From: Micromussa lordhowensis
Lineage: Eukaryota > Cnidaria > Anthozoa > Scleractinia > Lobophylliidae
Direction of reading: 5' to 3'
Length of the DNA stretch: 64,000 nt
Assembly: GCA_964020085.1 (NCBI GenBank)
Contig: OZ026601.1
Span: 15,488,530 to 15,552,529, forward strand
A program made the position numbers and the translations under genes. Below the pieces are notes generated by a model. It was not told the origin of the DNA. It worked only from the letters and a program-made list of their open reading frames with translations, and did no database searches. Shown here piece after piece: positions 44,039-56,127 of this stretch. Positions within the stretch are counted from its first letter, which is position 1; each line of letters opens with the position of its first letter.

Positions 44039-44290
44039 TTTTGGTAGATGGACAGAGCCAAGAGTTACCTTTTCATGCAGTTGATTAGGACATTTGGAAC
44101 AGTTCATAGCTACATTTAAGTTACATTAAGTTCAAGTGAGACATTTTTAACGGTTCAAAGTTATATTGGCGATATTTTTTTTCCTGGAGGATGTTTTTTT
44201 ATCAAATTTTGTCATTGTTTTAGTCTTGATTATGTAAAATAGAGTTGTTGGCTTTGGAATAACCCCCGATGCCAGGACGCATCTCTTTTA

Positions 44291-44304
44291 TTGAAGGGGG
44301 GAAA
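44291..44304 (+). other. Polypurine tract of Gypsy-2
   Basis: GAAGGGGGGAAA immediately precedes the LTR TG. It would prime plus-strand DNA synthesis. Confidence 0.8.
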
Positions 44305-44587
44305 TGTAATAAAATTGATATAGTGATTGCACGAGCTAGTATGTGCGTGCTAAGAGGAATAACGGCTGTATTCAAATGTATACTCGCAAGTTGTAGGATT
44401 AAGAGACGGTTATATGGCGAGTACGGTATCGCAATGTACTCGTGATATGATATATATAAGGGACTTACGTTATGTAGTGCCCTGTGTGTGTGAGCGTACG
44501 AGTAAGCTCAACGTCGGGAATCAAGTGATTAAACTCTTCACAGTTGGACTCCTCATCTGGAAGTTGTTGTTGCCCGCGCACATTACA
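44305..44587 (+). repeat. Gypsy-2 3' LTR (283 bp)
   Basis: It begins TGTAAT (44305-44310) and ends ATTACA (44582-44587), a perfect 6-bp inverted terminus. It contains a TATATATAAG box near 44453 and a downstream transcribed-looking region. ATATG follows; the matching left target duplication is not available because the 5' end is missing. Confidence 0.85.
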
Positions 44588-44960
44588 ATATGAATGGTTT
44601 CACACAAAGACTCATTTTAAAACAAAGACAAAAGGCAACTCGGAAATGGCAATTGGGTATTAAAACTGTCAAACCATTAGTATTTTTTCAACAAATCCTT
44701 TTTTTATGCCTGTTTACGTTTTTAGAATCATGCCTACTTATAACTCTATTTACAAACTAGGTTTCTTGAATGCTACATGTTCATGCATGACACAGGTACT
44801 GAATATTCATGAAGAAGTAATGTATAATGAGGTAAGTGAAAAAAAAATAACTGCATAAAGTCAGATGGCTTGAGTCAACTTAACAACATCAAAAGTGACT
44901 CAGTCTTAAGTAAAATACTCATGATGAGTAAAAGGGTCAAGACTTTCTTTTTAGGCGGTC

Positions 44961-47813
44961 TCAAAATAATGATTTGTAATTAACCTGAACAAGAGAGAAG
45001 TGCAAAATCATTGGTATGGTGCAGCAAACAATGGTGTAGGCACCAAACTTTGTGGAGTGTCCCATACTATCATGGCGACCATCACCTGCTATGATGATCC
45101 TCTCTCTGATGCTTTTTACCTTGTCCAGCATCTTTTTCTGGTACATCTGCCAGTATAGTTCAATTGTTGGAAATAGCTTGTTCTGAAAAGAAAATAGCCA
45201 AAAATGTCTATAGTTATAAGTAAATAAATTGGTTTGACTGTACTAATGGTTATTTTTATTTAGCTTTTATTTCACTTGTGGATTTACCTACCCTCTGATA
45301 TTTGAAGAATGTGTTAAGTGATATACAGCCAAGACCCATATGAAAAAAGATAGTGAAGACTTTTGATGCTGACCCTCCAGCTAGCAGAATTGCCATACAC
45401 AATAGAAGGTTTCCAGCAGGCAGTTTTGTTCCAGGTATCATTGGCTGGCTGTGCCACATATGCCTTGGTTTTGGGCACTTGAGATTTAAGCAGTTGGTCG
45501 TCACAACTGCTTCTGTTCCAACCTGGTGGACGTCCACTACTGAATTATTGCGCTTACAGCTGTGGCAAAATCCAAACAGCAAAACAACTGCGACAGAAAA
45601 ACAATATGTTTGGGTTCCGTGTGAAGATGTGTCCCTGATGGAGACCCTGTAACAAGATACAAAACGAAAGTCAAAACACACCCAAAAATCCCTGACAAAA
45701 TAAAAACATCCAGAAAAATTACACACTTCTTGGAGTATGTGATTTTCACCTGTACCTCTCCCTGCATATATAGCTACTTCCCATCTTTTTCCCCATTTGT
45801 TGTAACCAAAAATTCAGGTAGTCAAGAACTTTTTGTAAAATTCTCCCTAAAAGTATTCACATGTTAAATATCACAAACTTTGTAACCCAAACGAAGATCC
45901 TTGGTAGGATAGAAATTTTGGCAGTTGCACCATACAGGTGTACCAAGGTCACTGTCTGTCTGATTTATTGTACTATAGGTATTGTCTCAAGTTTTTTTTT
46001 CAGGATAAGGGATTACAGTAATAAACTATTGTTTTCTTTTGCTTTATTCTTTTTCATATAACCCATGCCATGGTATATGGTTCACATGCTGTAATTTTGA
46101 TGACTCGGAAGTCTAACCTTTCAGACTTATTTGTACACCTTGTGTTGTGGTTTCATCCTCTGTTTCATATGGAAACTCACACCCTTCATCCATGGGCTCC
46201 TCATCTGTCACCTCACCACAATCACTCTCACCACTTCCCACCACAGCATTCTCAGTGCTGACATCCTCCCGAGTTTCCAATTCTTTATAGAAACAAAAGA
46301 AAATAATCCCATATAATTAAGGAAGAATATTTTCATAACATTGTACTTAAATCACAATCTTTTTTTTCTAGTAAAATTCTAAGCTCACGGTTCGGTCGCA
46401 TACATACATACATAAACTTTATTTCAATACGGATTTTAAATAGCACTATTGTGCTAGTACCTCCGAATACAATAAGTAAACTAGGAAATCAAATATATTG
46501 TAATAATTATATATAAAACTACCTAACTACTGAACTAAAACTTAAGAATAAATAAATAATAAATAAAATAAGGCTCAATGATTGTCCAATAAGTCTTAAA
46601 CTGTTTAAGTTTGTGTTTAAACATAGATAGGGTGTCAGCCTTCCTAGTAGTGTCCAGTAATTTGTTCCATACATTAGGGGCCAGATGACGAAAAGAGTGA
46701 AGACCAAATCTTGTTGTTCTAACAGCAGGTGGTATCTGTTTGGATAACCTCTCAGCTCATAGAAACCAGCATCACGCTCCTGTAGATAAGTTCGTAATTA
46801 TGACGGTGCTGCACCCTGCAAGCATTTATACACGGTAACTAACATATTCTGTATTCTCCTTTGTTCCAATGTGACCATATGTAATTTGCGTAGTAACTCT
46901 TCATAGGTACTAGACTGATTGTCTAAAACTACTCGGAGTGCCTGCTTATTAAGCTGTTCGAGCTTATCTTTACTACGTGTGCTGCAGTGGTGCCACACAT
47001 CGCTACAATATTGGAACGCCAGTTTATGAAAGCGTTATATACTCTTTGCCTTGTCTTCCTACTTACTAGCCCTTTGAACCGCTTGATGACTTGGAGCTGC
47101 TTATTGACGTTACTACAGACAACCAAAACATGCTTATCAAAAGTAAGTTTAGAGTCAATATTTACACCTAACAGATCAATATTATCGCAAACAAAGTCTT
47201 GATCTGTACTACCAAGAGTCATCTATTGAAATTTTTCAGGATTGGCCATAAGTCCATTATGTTTAAACCACTCCACTGCAATACAAAGCATATTGTAAGC
47301 TCACGTTTAGGGAAACACAAATTAAAGAAAATCAAAGCAGCACCAATTTGATCATCGTTGTAGTACATAATTTGCATGAACAGTGGGACTAAAACCTTCC
47401 GAGGAAATACTTCACCACCAGTCATTTGACACTGAGGCAATGGAGGTTCTACAGGAAACAATCACGGCATTCCGCACCATATTTCAAAATGGCAGGAAAT
47501 ACATGAAGATCCATAATAAATCGTCAGGATGAGCCGCTTTAAGTGCTTCCCTCTTCTTCTTCAACTTTTCTCTTAACGTCTTCATGGTATTTCTCAGCTT
47601 CCTGCCCTCGTTCATCATGCCATTGCAACTGGAGCATTCGTTCGAATACTTTTCTTCGCTAGCTACGATTTCGTTCTCTTCTTCGGGCAATTCGGACTCC
47701 ATTTGCTCCAGTGTGTCTGACTGCTGATCAACAGAAGACATTTCAGTAGTTGTATGCGTTAGTTCTGCACCAAACTCATCCTCCGATTGGCTGTTGGGAT
47801 TTAGTGAATTCAA
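44961..47813 (-). pseudogene. Intron-containing DDE-type transposase, probably Kolobok-like
   Basis: Exon-like pieces on the minus strand: an acidic and coiled-coil part (47484-47813, NECSSCNGMMNEGRKLR then a Lys-rich helix), a second acidic exon (about 46100-46285), and the catalytic part (45294-45650) with EPKHIVFLSQL, a FCHSC cluster after a 1-base shift, GTEAVVTTNC, WHSQPMIPGTK, AGNLLLCMAILLAGG and HMGLGCISLNTFFKYQR. A splice donor/acceptor pair near 45293/45184 joins to AGDGRHDSMGHSTKFGAYT (Asp-rich catalytic motif), with a donor at about 44990. The family recurs in cnidarian genomes; Kolobok is my best guess. A LINE sits in its intron. Confidence 0.5.
46400..47222 (-). pseudogene. LINE ORF2 C-terminal fragment inside the Kolobok-like gene
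   Basis: VNIDSKLTFDKHVLVVCSNV, LVSRKTRQRVYNAFI and LEQLNKQALRVVLDN, then TLEQRRIQNMLVTVYKC: the post-RT region of a CR1/RTE-like LINE. The tail near 46395 has (ATAC)n-like repeats. It is 5'-truncated and lies in the intron of the surrounding gene. Confidence 0.8.
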
Positions 47814-48000
47814 GATGGTGGCCGGCGTAGTGATGCGTATCCAAGATGACGGATAAATTAAACTTGGCAGACCCTAACCCTAGTTGGCCCCTTCTGCGCA
47901 AATGGAGTGCTCTGATTGGTTCTCTGAGCCTTAATTCTTATGCAAATAAACAAAGATGGCGGCCGGTGTAGCAATGCATATCCAAGATGGCCGCCCTAGT
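47810..48000. promoter_or_regulatory. YY1-like and CCAAT cluster
   Basis: AAGATGGTGGCCGG, CAAGATGACGG, CAAAGATGGCGGCCGG, CCAAGATGGCCGCC, and ATTGG (inverse CCAAT) near 47918 all lie within 190 bp of the start of the Kolobok-like gene. It resembles the cluster in the ISL2EU units, though the surrounding elements are unrelated. A promoter role is inferred. Confidence 0.4.
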
Positions 48001-48299
48001 CGATCCGAAACATATGCATATGACGTCATCACCCTAGTAGTGCCTTTGACCCCTATGATGTCAGCCCTGGACCCTAGTCTCCCTCTGTCGTCAACCCTAA
48101 TAAACGTATCCATCATGGGGCTTTAAGAAGGACCTGGTTACTAATGTACTTGGTGACTATGGCACTTTGTTAGGGTCAAAATTCAGACTAATGAATTCGT
48201 CACTTAGAGAAATTTGTTGCATCAGAATTTCACCTCTTACTCAAATTTACTTTACCTTCAATTCAGAAAACAGCTGCAAATTCATCTTATACCTTAATT

Positions 48300-48420
48300 T
48301 TTACCTTGATTCGTCTGGTAGGCGAATTTGCCTAATAGGGAAATTAGTCTGATAGGCGAATTCGTCTGATAGGTGAATTCACCTGATAGGTGAATTCATC
48401 TGACTGACAAATTCACCTCA
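48300..48420. repeat. 17-18-bp tandem repeat with GAATTC palindromes
   Basis: Variants of TCTGATAGGCGAATTCG repeat about six times, each with a GATAGG box and a GAATTC-like palindrome, ending 60 bp before the ATG of the HTH-rve gene. Confidence 0.75.
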
Positions 48421-48478
48421 AACAAGGGGCTTGGAAACTAGTTAATTTTTCCCATGGTGCATCCTCTCCCTTGTCGTA

Positions 48479-49179
48479 ATGGCGGAACAAGAGAGGCACG
48501 ATTTTGTGCGAAGTCTAAGGCTCTCGTTGCTTGACTTAGCAAGACAAATAGAACATGCCTCAAGTACTGATGAAGTAGAATATGTTCTATTCAGGCTACG
48601 ACAAATAACTCAGCATTTATTGCGTCTTGAAGGAGTGGACGGCCTAACTGAAGAGGTGCGGAACTCTCTTGTATCCGTATCATCAATGTTGTCCGAGGTT
48701 GAGCAACAACAACAACAGCAGCAGAGCCAACAGAATATTGTTGCAGCAGAAGGGAGTGGATGTGTAGGACGTCCACAGCTCGAAATAACGGCAGAGCAGT
48801 TGAAGTATCTTTTTGGTTATGACCTCACTTTCCGAGATGTTGTAGAGGCATTGGGGTTATCGGAAAGCACTGTCAAAAGGCATGCTCGAGAGCACGGTAT
48901 TTCAGTAAGTGTTAGGAGATCAAACATGACAGATCATGAGCTAGATGAAGTGTTAAGACAAGTTAAGACAGAATTCCCCAATATGGGATATCGTAGAGTC
49001 CACTCTCAACTTGTCTCCAGGGGCATCAGAGTTTCACACTTACGAGTACGGGAAGCAATGCATAGATGTGACCCTGAGGGCACTGCTATGCAGTGGTTGA
49101 CTATTACACCAAGGGTCAAGTACTGCATCAGCGGGCCATTGGCCCTCTGGCATATAGATGGTAACCACAAGCTGATTAG
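48479..49179 (+). CDS. HTH-rve integrase gene, exon 1
   Basis: It opens with ATG at 48479 (MAEQERHDFV). Residues 76-86 are Gln-rich. A helix-turn-helix follows (about 115-143, DVVEALGLSESTVKRHAREH), then an HTH_21-like segment (FPNMGYRRVHSQLVSRGIRV, about 166-185) and the first catalytic Asp at residue 227 in LWHIDGNHKLI. This order (HTH, HTH_21, rve core) is that of bacterial IS3/IS481 transposases. Among eukaryotic groups it recalls IS3EU/GingerRoot, named from memory. Coding sequence ends at 49179 with a strong donor, AG followed by GTAAGT; joining to 57817 restores the frame exactly. No stop interrupts this exon. Confidence 0.75.
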
Positions 49180-49241
49180 GTAAGTGAGATTTCTTTATTA
49201 CTAACTACTTTATTAATCAAGAGCAAGGTCTTTACTGGAAA

Positions 49242-49437
49242 CCCGACGATATCAATCAATGAAAATCAATCATTGATTGCAATCAATATAATCAATAGTA
49301 AGCAATTATAATCCATTGATTATTATTAATTGGTTCAACCAATCAATCAAAATCGATACTCACTCACCAAATTGTCGTAATTGTTATTGATTATTATTGA
49401 TTTTTATAGATAATCAATAAGTGATTACGCAACTTTA
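49242..49437. repeat. Left sub-terminal ATTGATTATT repeat region
   Basis: Dense ATTGAT/ATCAAT words in both orientations. The right counterpart is 57110-57283. Such arrays can be transposase binding sites. Confidence 0.7.
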
Positions 49438-50952
49438 TGGCACGTGGTGGTGTGGGGCACGCTTTTCTTAGATTTTTCTATGCTTCACTATATAACAGTG
49501 TTGCACTTTTTGATATACCAGGCAAGTGTTCTGAGTGCTGTGTATACTACTCTGAAAGCACAGTACATTTTCTTTTTACTTGTTATTCTTTTATCTTCCC
49601 CTTCGGTTGCGCAGGTAAATGTTCCATGTGTATGTTTTTGTTGTTGTTGCTATATTCAGGCAGCCTACAAATTATTTTGTCTTATAGCCACAGGTTGTGA
49701 TCATTATAGAAACACTAGAATCAACAAGTGCTCATTGAAAGTAGCGGTGTGCCACCTTGACCTTGGTACAAAAGCAAGTAGAGATTACCATTTAATATAA
49801 TGTTCCTGTTTAGAGACAATAGAATGATTTCACAAACCCCAATCCTTATATGCTTATTGGAATTCTTAAGAGCCGATTTCTGAAATTATCAAAAATCGGG
49901 CGTCAGTCGTGAAATTTCGAATTCCTTTGTATTTTGCCCATATAGTCTCTATAGAAAGGTATTTTAAAAAATAAGGTTAAAAGTTTCATCAGCGTGTTAT
50001 TTTTGTCAAAATCGGGCAAAGTTTGAAATACGGCAAATTAGCGTCCTTTCAGTCACGAAACTAACAGAAAATTACCCATTTTCATCTCGCTCGTAGAGAG
50101 AAACGCGAAGTCCTATATTAACGAAATGTTTACAAAATATAAACACAACCTTGTTCTTCATAATGCACTAGTTTAATTTAGATAAGCTGGAAAATTGGAA
50201 ATGCTTCGGCCATTTGAAGAAACCCCATTTCGGCAGTTAAAAAATTTAGCAAATTTCATCTAATTTCAACACAAAAGAAACCCAATTGGTACGTAGAGTT
50301 TGAACTTAAAATTAAGACCTTGATGAAGCACAATCTTTGTTATTTACTATGTTAAAATATTTCTGGCGGCGCTGCAAAAGTACCCCGTCGAGAGCCCAAA
50401 ATGTGAAGGGTACTTTGACACGAGGAGACACTATGAAACAAGCGCTAGTGTATGAACACAGTATTTTACACAAACTTTAGCTGGCTTCTTTAAAAGAGAG
50501 CTTCTTCAAATTTCTGTGGGGATGGATGATAATTTTATACATTCTTTCGTGAAATAAAATTATATCTCTTGAACAATATGTCATTAAAACAAGTTATAAA
50601 TAAAAGCGATCATCTTTCAGTTTGCTCGAGATGATTATAAAACTTACCCGATCCTTGAACTATCTGCTTGACTAGGACAATCTTGCACTCGATTGTAGAG
50701 TCTAGCAATATCCTGAATACTATTTTACCTTGTTAACCATGTGATTGATAGCGTTATTTACTCTAAATGTGGCAAGACGAAGATGCGAGCAAAGGTCGTA
50801 TGTTGACATTCCTGAAGTTTGTCACTATACGTTTGCGTGACAGTTGCGCACTGGTACTGGCAGACCTGGTAAGCTTGTGTTATGATTGTCAGTATTAGAT
50901 AATACTGAAAGTTCTAAGTTCTTATTTTTTCGCCTTGCTATCAAAGCCTTTA

Positions 50953-51495
50953 TGGCATCTTGTGGTTATTGTTGCTTCGTTGGTGGTTACTGCGGTCCAA
51001 GTACCTTCAATCCGGCCAATGTGCAATGTGTTTCAATGGGCAATTGCAAGAAAGATGTCCGCTACCACCTCCAGTAAGCGACGATTCTGGCGTCGACAGT
51101 GAAACAAAGCTGTTGCTAGCTCGCGCAGGTAGGTTTTAGCCATTACAAATCCATCATGCCGTTTTAACATTTCTTTTTTCTTCTATAACTACCTTCGTTG
51201 ACTGAAATTTCAATCGGTAATTTTCGAAAAACACCTCCAGCTCTCGTCCGAGAAAATTATCACAGTGCCACGGATTGTCATGCAGTACATGCAGTATTGC
51301 AGTGAGACTAACTTCAAGCCTTTTAGCCGTAGTACCATGCTACGAATACTGACAGAGTGTAGTGCTTCGGTGCGCAAGTCCCTAGAAGGCCTCGATTATT
51401 TCGCAGCAGAAGGGGCACGAGCATTTGATGACCTTGCCTCAATGATAGTGGAGGATATTTCTTCACTTAGAGCTGACGGCCGAGAAATTCCCTGA
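50953..51495 (+). pseudogene. Exons of an uncharacterised transposon gene (possible DUF7869-type partner)
   Basis: The first exon ends near 51127 with GQCAMCFNGQLQERCP, PPPVSDDSGVDSE and a donor CAG/GTAGGT. The second, after an acceptor at about 51240, reads PRIVMQYMQYCSETNFKPFS, RSTMLRILTEC, SLEGLDYFAAEGARAFDDLA. I recall similar PFSRSTMLRIL segments in anthozoan proteins that also carry a DUF7869-like domain, as at 60431-61711; that link is memory only. The function is not known. Phases of the two exons do not join cleanly, so one may be broken. Confidence 0.4.
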
Positions 51496-51690
51496 AGGCA
51501 GGAAAGCTCTATCTTAAAAGCGATTTTAAGGTAAATTAGAGTGTACACTTGTTTACACTGTAGCGTGTCTGTAGTGTGTTTTTTTCGGAAAGACTTGTTT
51601 AGGGGAAAGGGTTTAGAATCATAAAGTTTTCTCGCCAAAACAATCGAGAACTGAAGCGTTTAACAGCGGCAGTAGGAGACATGGCTGTAG

Positions 51691-51712
51691 CTGTAACAGT
51701 AGCAGTAGCAGT

Positions 51713-51765
<53 letters not shown>

Positions 51766-51851
51766 CAGTAGCAGTAGCAGTAGCAGTAGCAGTAGTAGCA
51801 GCAGTAGCAGTAGCAGTAGCAGTAGCAGTAGCAGCAGCAGCAGCAGCAGCA
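51691..51851. repeat. (CAG/TAG)n trinucleotide repeat
   Basis: About 160 bp of AGC and AGT triplets. It generates long poly-Ala/Val and poly-Leu frames that are artefacts. Confidence 0.95.
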
Positions 51852-52304
51852 GGATCAGCAACAAAAACATAACTGAAACATCAGCAGACATATTTATATT
51901 GGTAGTGTGAAAATAACATATGTCTTTTTGCCTAAACAGGTGCACATAGACAGTGAGGCTAGAGTGGCTGACCACTGCAGCGTATACGCACTGAGCGACC
52001 CATCTGGGTCTGCGTTTTTGAAAGCAAAACCCGAGGAAACAAAATGAGTGGAACTGTTCAGAGAGAGAGAGTCATGTTAAATTTGGGTTCATGGTTTTAA
52101 GATTTCGTGGTTCTCACTATTCTGGAGCTTGGAACAGGCCCGGTTGTAGGATCATGCGCGGTCGTTTCTTGTAGGACTGAGAGAAGTCGAATGACATACC
52201 AGGCTTTGTGTGCTTCCCGAGTATCGTATCTACTACACTTGAAAAACAAAAATTGGACTGTTTTGCAGTCAAGGAACATGCTACATGTAGACATAAAATG
52301 CAGG

Positions 52305-53165
52305 TGTGGCCCCAAACAGCTTGCAATATCTACTCTACTTGCTACTGCATCATAGGTCTGATTCGTTTAAGTACTTGGGAGTGGTTATAAACCAAACTAT
52401 GTCTTGGTCCGAGCACATTGATTCTATCAGTACAAAGATCAATCAAAGGATTGGAATGATAAAGAGAATACGGCATCTTTTGCATCTACATGCTAAGCTA
52501 ACACTATACAACTGATTAATCATCCCACTGTTTGACTATGGAGACACAGTGTGGGGTGACAAAAATAACGATACACTTATGGGTCAGCTGCAAGTTCTTC
52601 AAAACAAGGCAGCCAAGGTCCTGCTTAATCTTCCACCAAGAAGTTCATCTACCGAGGCACTAGATCGTTTGGACCTCAAGACCCTCTCAAAGAGACGACA
52701 CTTCCATCGGTGTGCTATGATGCATAAATATCTGTCGGGGGAAATTGATTTTAATTTTGACATCAGACGCAATAGTAGTTTTCATTCTTATCAAACTCGC
52801 GGAAGCAATGATTTACACCTTCCTCGCGTGCGCACCAACAGGGGCAAACAAACTTTCATTTATCAAGCCTCTAAGGACTGGAACAACCTAGATAATACCA
52901 TTAAAAGTAGCGAATCGATGTCCTTTTTTAAGGCCAAGCTTAAAAGCTTATGATTTTGTAACAATAACCTATCTAATTATTCTTATAGCTTTTTAATTAG
53001 TTTTTCTTGTAATATCTAATTATTGTCATAGCTTTTTAATTAGTTTTTATTGTAATATCAATTTTTATTTTTGTAAATTATAATTTGCAGGGCCCCACTG
53101 AAAACCGCCAAGGCGAGTGGGTACCCTGGATAAATATTATTATTATTATTATTATATTATTATTA
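52305..53165 (+). pseudogene. LINE ORF2 C-terminus and 3' UTR (plus strand)
   Basis: SFKYLGVVINQTMSWSEHID, a stop at about 52515, LFDYGDTVWGD, LQVLQNKAAKVLLNL, and the end IYQASKDWNNLDNTIKS followed by TAA. The 3' UTR reaches an (ATT)n tail at about 53140. It is the same clade as the 3317 and 12130 LINEs but a different family. It is inserted in the TTAA element. Confidence 0.85.
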
Positions 53166-53289
53166 TGGATAGAAGTTCCAACCATTAATGTTAGCCTTTT
53201 GCTGTAGTTAGGATACATTATAGTAACTGTCCACTTCGTTTTTCATATTTGCAAAGATAAGTGCACTCGATCATATCTTTATTGCATGT

Positions 53290-53332
53290 TCGACTGCGCC
53301 GGCAATATAAGAAATAATAATAATTATTATTA

Positions 53333-53381
<49 letters not shown>
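53290..53381. repeat. (TTA)n microsatellite
   Basis: A run of ATT/TTA triplets of about 90 bp, giving a poly-Asn frame on the minus strand. Confidence 0.9.
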
Positions 53382-55158
53382 GTGGCTGTTGAAAAAAGGG
53401 CACTAAAATGTGTTCTAAACACCCGTGACTTCTCACGAGCAAGGAACCTTCACTCCCTCCCCCCTTCCCTCCCCCGTCAAAAGAAAAAGTTTTTCAAGCA
53501 CGGGGAATGTATATTTGGCTAGACGGCTGGTTTAGAAACTTGAATACCTACTTAGTTACGGAGGTAAAATCCGAAATTTTTGTCATTTGTTACTTGTTCA
53601 CCTGCGTAGCGCGTGGGGAGAGTTCTGTTACTAGGTCCCACGCGGTTCTGATCACGCCTCAGTTTGAGTCACGCAGTGACAAGGGTTTCAACTTTTTCCG
53701 TTTAAAGAGAGTTACTGGCGCTGCAGATCAGATCACTGTGAAAAGTCCTCTTTAGCGAGTTTTTCAAATTCAGGGCCAAAATAAACTGCTAGTTTATAGC
53801 AATTTCATAAATATTTATACTGGCGATGCAACAATCACATAGCTATCTAATCTGTTGATCTTTGCTGTTAACTTTGACCTCTTCTAATAAGTGAAGTTAT
53901 ACAATCTTCGCTTGATAATTCTAAAGTAATTGCTTTTCCTGTCTTAAAAACTCAATCGATGGATGAAGTAAAGCTTAGAAATACTCTGATTTTTGGTATT
54001 TCCTGATTGTTGTATTTTTGAAAGAAGCCAAAGCAGAATAATGTAAACAGTTTCGAATTTCAGCAAAATGCGTCTAATCCTGTCTTCTCCATGTGTACAA
54101 ATACGTGAGTTGACAGAATTAAACAAAATGTTATCCCACTAAGTTCAACAGAGAATAAGCTGTGCTATCAGCAATTACTGTACAGCTATTCGAAAACAAA
54201 TTATTCGTCGCAAGTGATAATTAAACAAAGGACTTGATTTGTAGCGTGACGGCCGTTGTTCGTTTCGCAGGCTCTCCTCGTTTCAAAGTACCCTTCACAT
54301 TTTCGTCTCTCGCCGGGATACTTTTGTAGTGCCGCCAGAAATATTTTAACACAGTAAACAACTAAGGTTGTGCTTCAACAAGGTCTTAATTTTAAGTTCA
54401 AATTTTACGTACCAATTGGGTTTCTTTTGTGTTGAAATCGGATGGAATTTGCTAAAATTTTAAACTGCCAAAATAGGGTTTCTTCTAACGGCCGAAGCAT
54501 TTCCAATTTTCCATCTTATCTAAATTAAACTGGTGCATTATGAAGAACAGGGATGTGTTTATATTTTGTAAATATTTCATTAATAGAGGACGTCGCGTTT
54601 CCTTCTACGAGCGAGATGAAAATGGGTAATTTTCCGCTAGTTTCGTGACTGAAAGGACGCTAATTTGCCGTATTTCAAACTTTGCCCGATTTTGAAAAAA
54701 ATAACACGCTGATGAAACTTTTAACCTTATTTTTTAAAATACCTTTCTATAGAGACTATATGGGCAAAATACGAAGGAATTCGAAATTTCACGACTGACG
54801 CCCGATTTTTGATAATTTCAGAAATCGGCTCTTAAATGCTAATTTGCAAGAACAATAGTGCACCGTTCTAATTTCGAGATGGTTTCACGCAAACACAAAG
54901 AACATTGTTTACAATGTTTTAATATCTTTTTTGTCCAACAGAAGCGCGCTCGATCTCATTACAATCTATGTCTCGATTGAAACTTGAACTTAACATATTT
55001 AGAACGGCTTGGCTATGCGCACCGAGCAAAACAGGCTCAAACATGAACTATATGTTAGTGGTCAAAATGCGTTAAATGAACTTTAAACAGTTCAGTTAAA
55101 TAGATGAGAACTGTCCGACTAGAATAAATATGAAGCAAAAACATGGCTTCTTTCTTCC

Positions 55159-55924
55159 TTATTTCTTGGTCTTGTCTAAATAGGTATCCACTTTTGTGAG
55201 CAAGTCGTTCCCATTGTTCATGGTGTCCATGGCTTTCTTGCACATTTTGTGATGGGCAAGTTGTGCTTCTTTTGCGTGATCAATCTTTCGCTTCTCCTCT
55301 TGTCTGCCGTTCTCTTCTTCTGAACTATCCATTGATGAAGTGATTAATTCATTGTCAAGTTTCCTTTTAACAGCTTCTACTTTTCGTTGACTTGGAGTCA
55401 TCAGCGTGGAATACTTTGTTTGCCTAGCTATCACGCCAGGCATTTCGGCTAGACCCGTCGAAGTTCTTGGCTGGGTGGCAGGTTGAGCTGGTCGCAAAGC
55501 ATTCTTAATTATGTTGCGCTTTCTCTCCGTCAAGCCATCTGTTGATTGCTCCAGGTACATCCTTACAACGTAGACAGGCAACCCTGCCTCAATGACTCTT
55601 TTGCTTGGCAAAGAGTAATACCTCCTTCCAGTCCTTTCAGTGTCAGAGGTTATAACATTTCACAATGAAGGATTTTTCATTTTCTCCGATTGAAATGCGT
55701 TTCCTTTGAGCTCCTGCTTAAAGGATCAAGCGAAAGGAAGAAAGGCCTTTAGAAAATTGGTTCTGGGCAGGAATGGGAATGCTTGTGTAGTTTCTAGTCG
55801 TCCATTTATCACAATATTTGTAAACAATACCAACTGAAACTTTCACCTTTATCCTGGTTGTTTTCAGAATGCACCGACTCTTCTTCTTCTGAGTCCCATG
55901 GGTGCCAGAAATTTGACATTTTGG
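55159..55924 (-). pseudogene. Unrecognised two-exon gene in the 8-kb element
   Basis: A candidate first exon (55858-55922) begins MSNFWHPWDSEEEESVH and ends at a GTGAAAG donor. The second (about 55159-55620) reads YYSLPSKRVIEAGLPVYVV, LTERKRNIIKNAL, then a Lys/Glu-rich coiled-coil region and a stop. It is acidic then basic, with a likely nuclear role. It runs divergent from the Harbinger-like frame 200 bp away and may be its accessory protein. No family is recognised. Confidence 0.4.
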
Positions 55925-56127
55925 AAAAAGCCCTGTTTGCCACTTCCTAAAATAATGACTGCCAGCGCAGAAAGATGTTTATCATTTTATTTTTGAGCAC
56001 GTGCAAAATATGTAAATTCAGTTATGTTATTTAACCAGCTTTAAATTGACAAACAATAGCGTAATTAAACTTATCAAATCCGCAGTTAAATTTACCTTGG
56101 AAGCATTGTTGTGAATACTATCACTAT

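Larger units (their letters stand above)
39310..44587 (+). mobile_element. Gypsy retrotransposon 2, plus strand, with 3' LTR
   Basis: Order: gag with zinc knuckle, protease, RT, RNase H, integrase, polypurine tract, LTR. No 5' LTR is found, so it is 5'-truncated or recombined with the gag fragment at 39032-39304. All RT, RNase H and integrase catalytic residues can be found, but the frame is broken by at least six stops and several shifts. Unlike the first Gypsy it shows no chromodomain and no env-like ORF between integrase and LTR. Confidence 0.9.
49870..54831. mobile_element. 4.96-kb TTAA-flanked element with 559-bp inverted arms
   Basis: Arms at 49870-50428 and 54273-54831 are inverted copies about 559 bp long with scattered mismatches. 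Ends are GAGCCGATTTCTG, with TTAA outside on both sides (49866-49869, 54832-54835). TTAA duplication fits piggyBac or Kolobok; a GAG start would suit Kolobok, from memory. The interior holds fragments of a spliced gene (50940-51495), a CAG microsatellite and a LINE. It is nested in the 8.04-kb element. Confidence 0.85.

Noticed and set aside
48300..48420. CRISPR-like array
   Set aside because: Degenerate contiguous tandem repeats without unique spacers, in a eukaryotic context.
51619..51975. Long poly-Leu and poly-Ala/Val reading frames on both strands
   Set aside because: They are translations of the CAG/TAG trinucleotide repeat, with no other protein features.
53218..53442. Poly-Asn reading frame
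   Set aside because: Artefact of the (TTA)n microsatellite.
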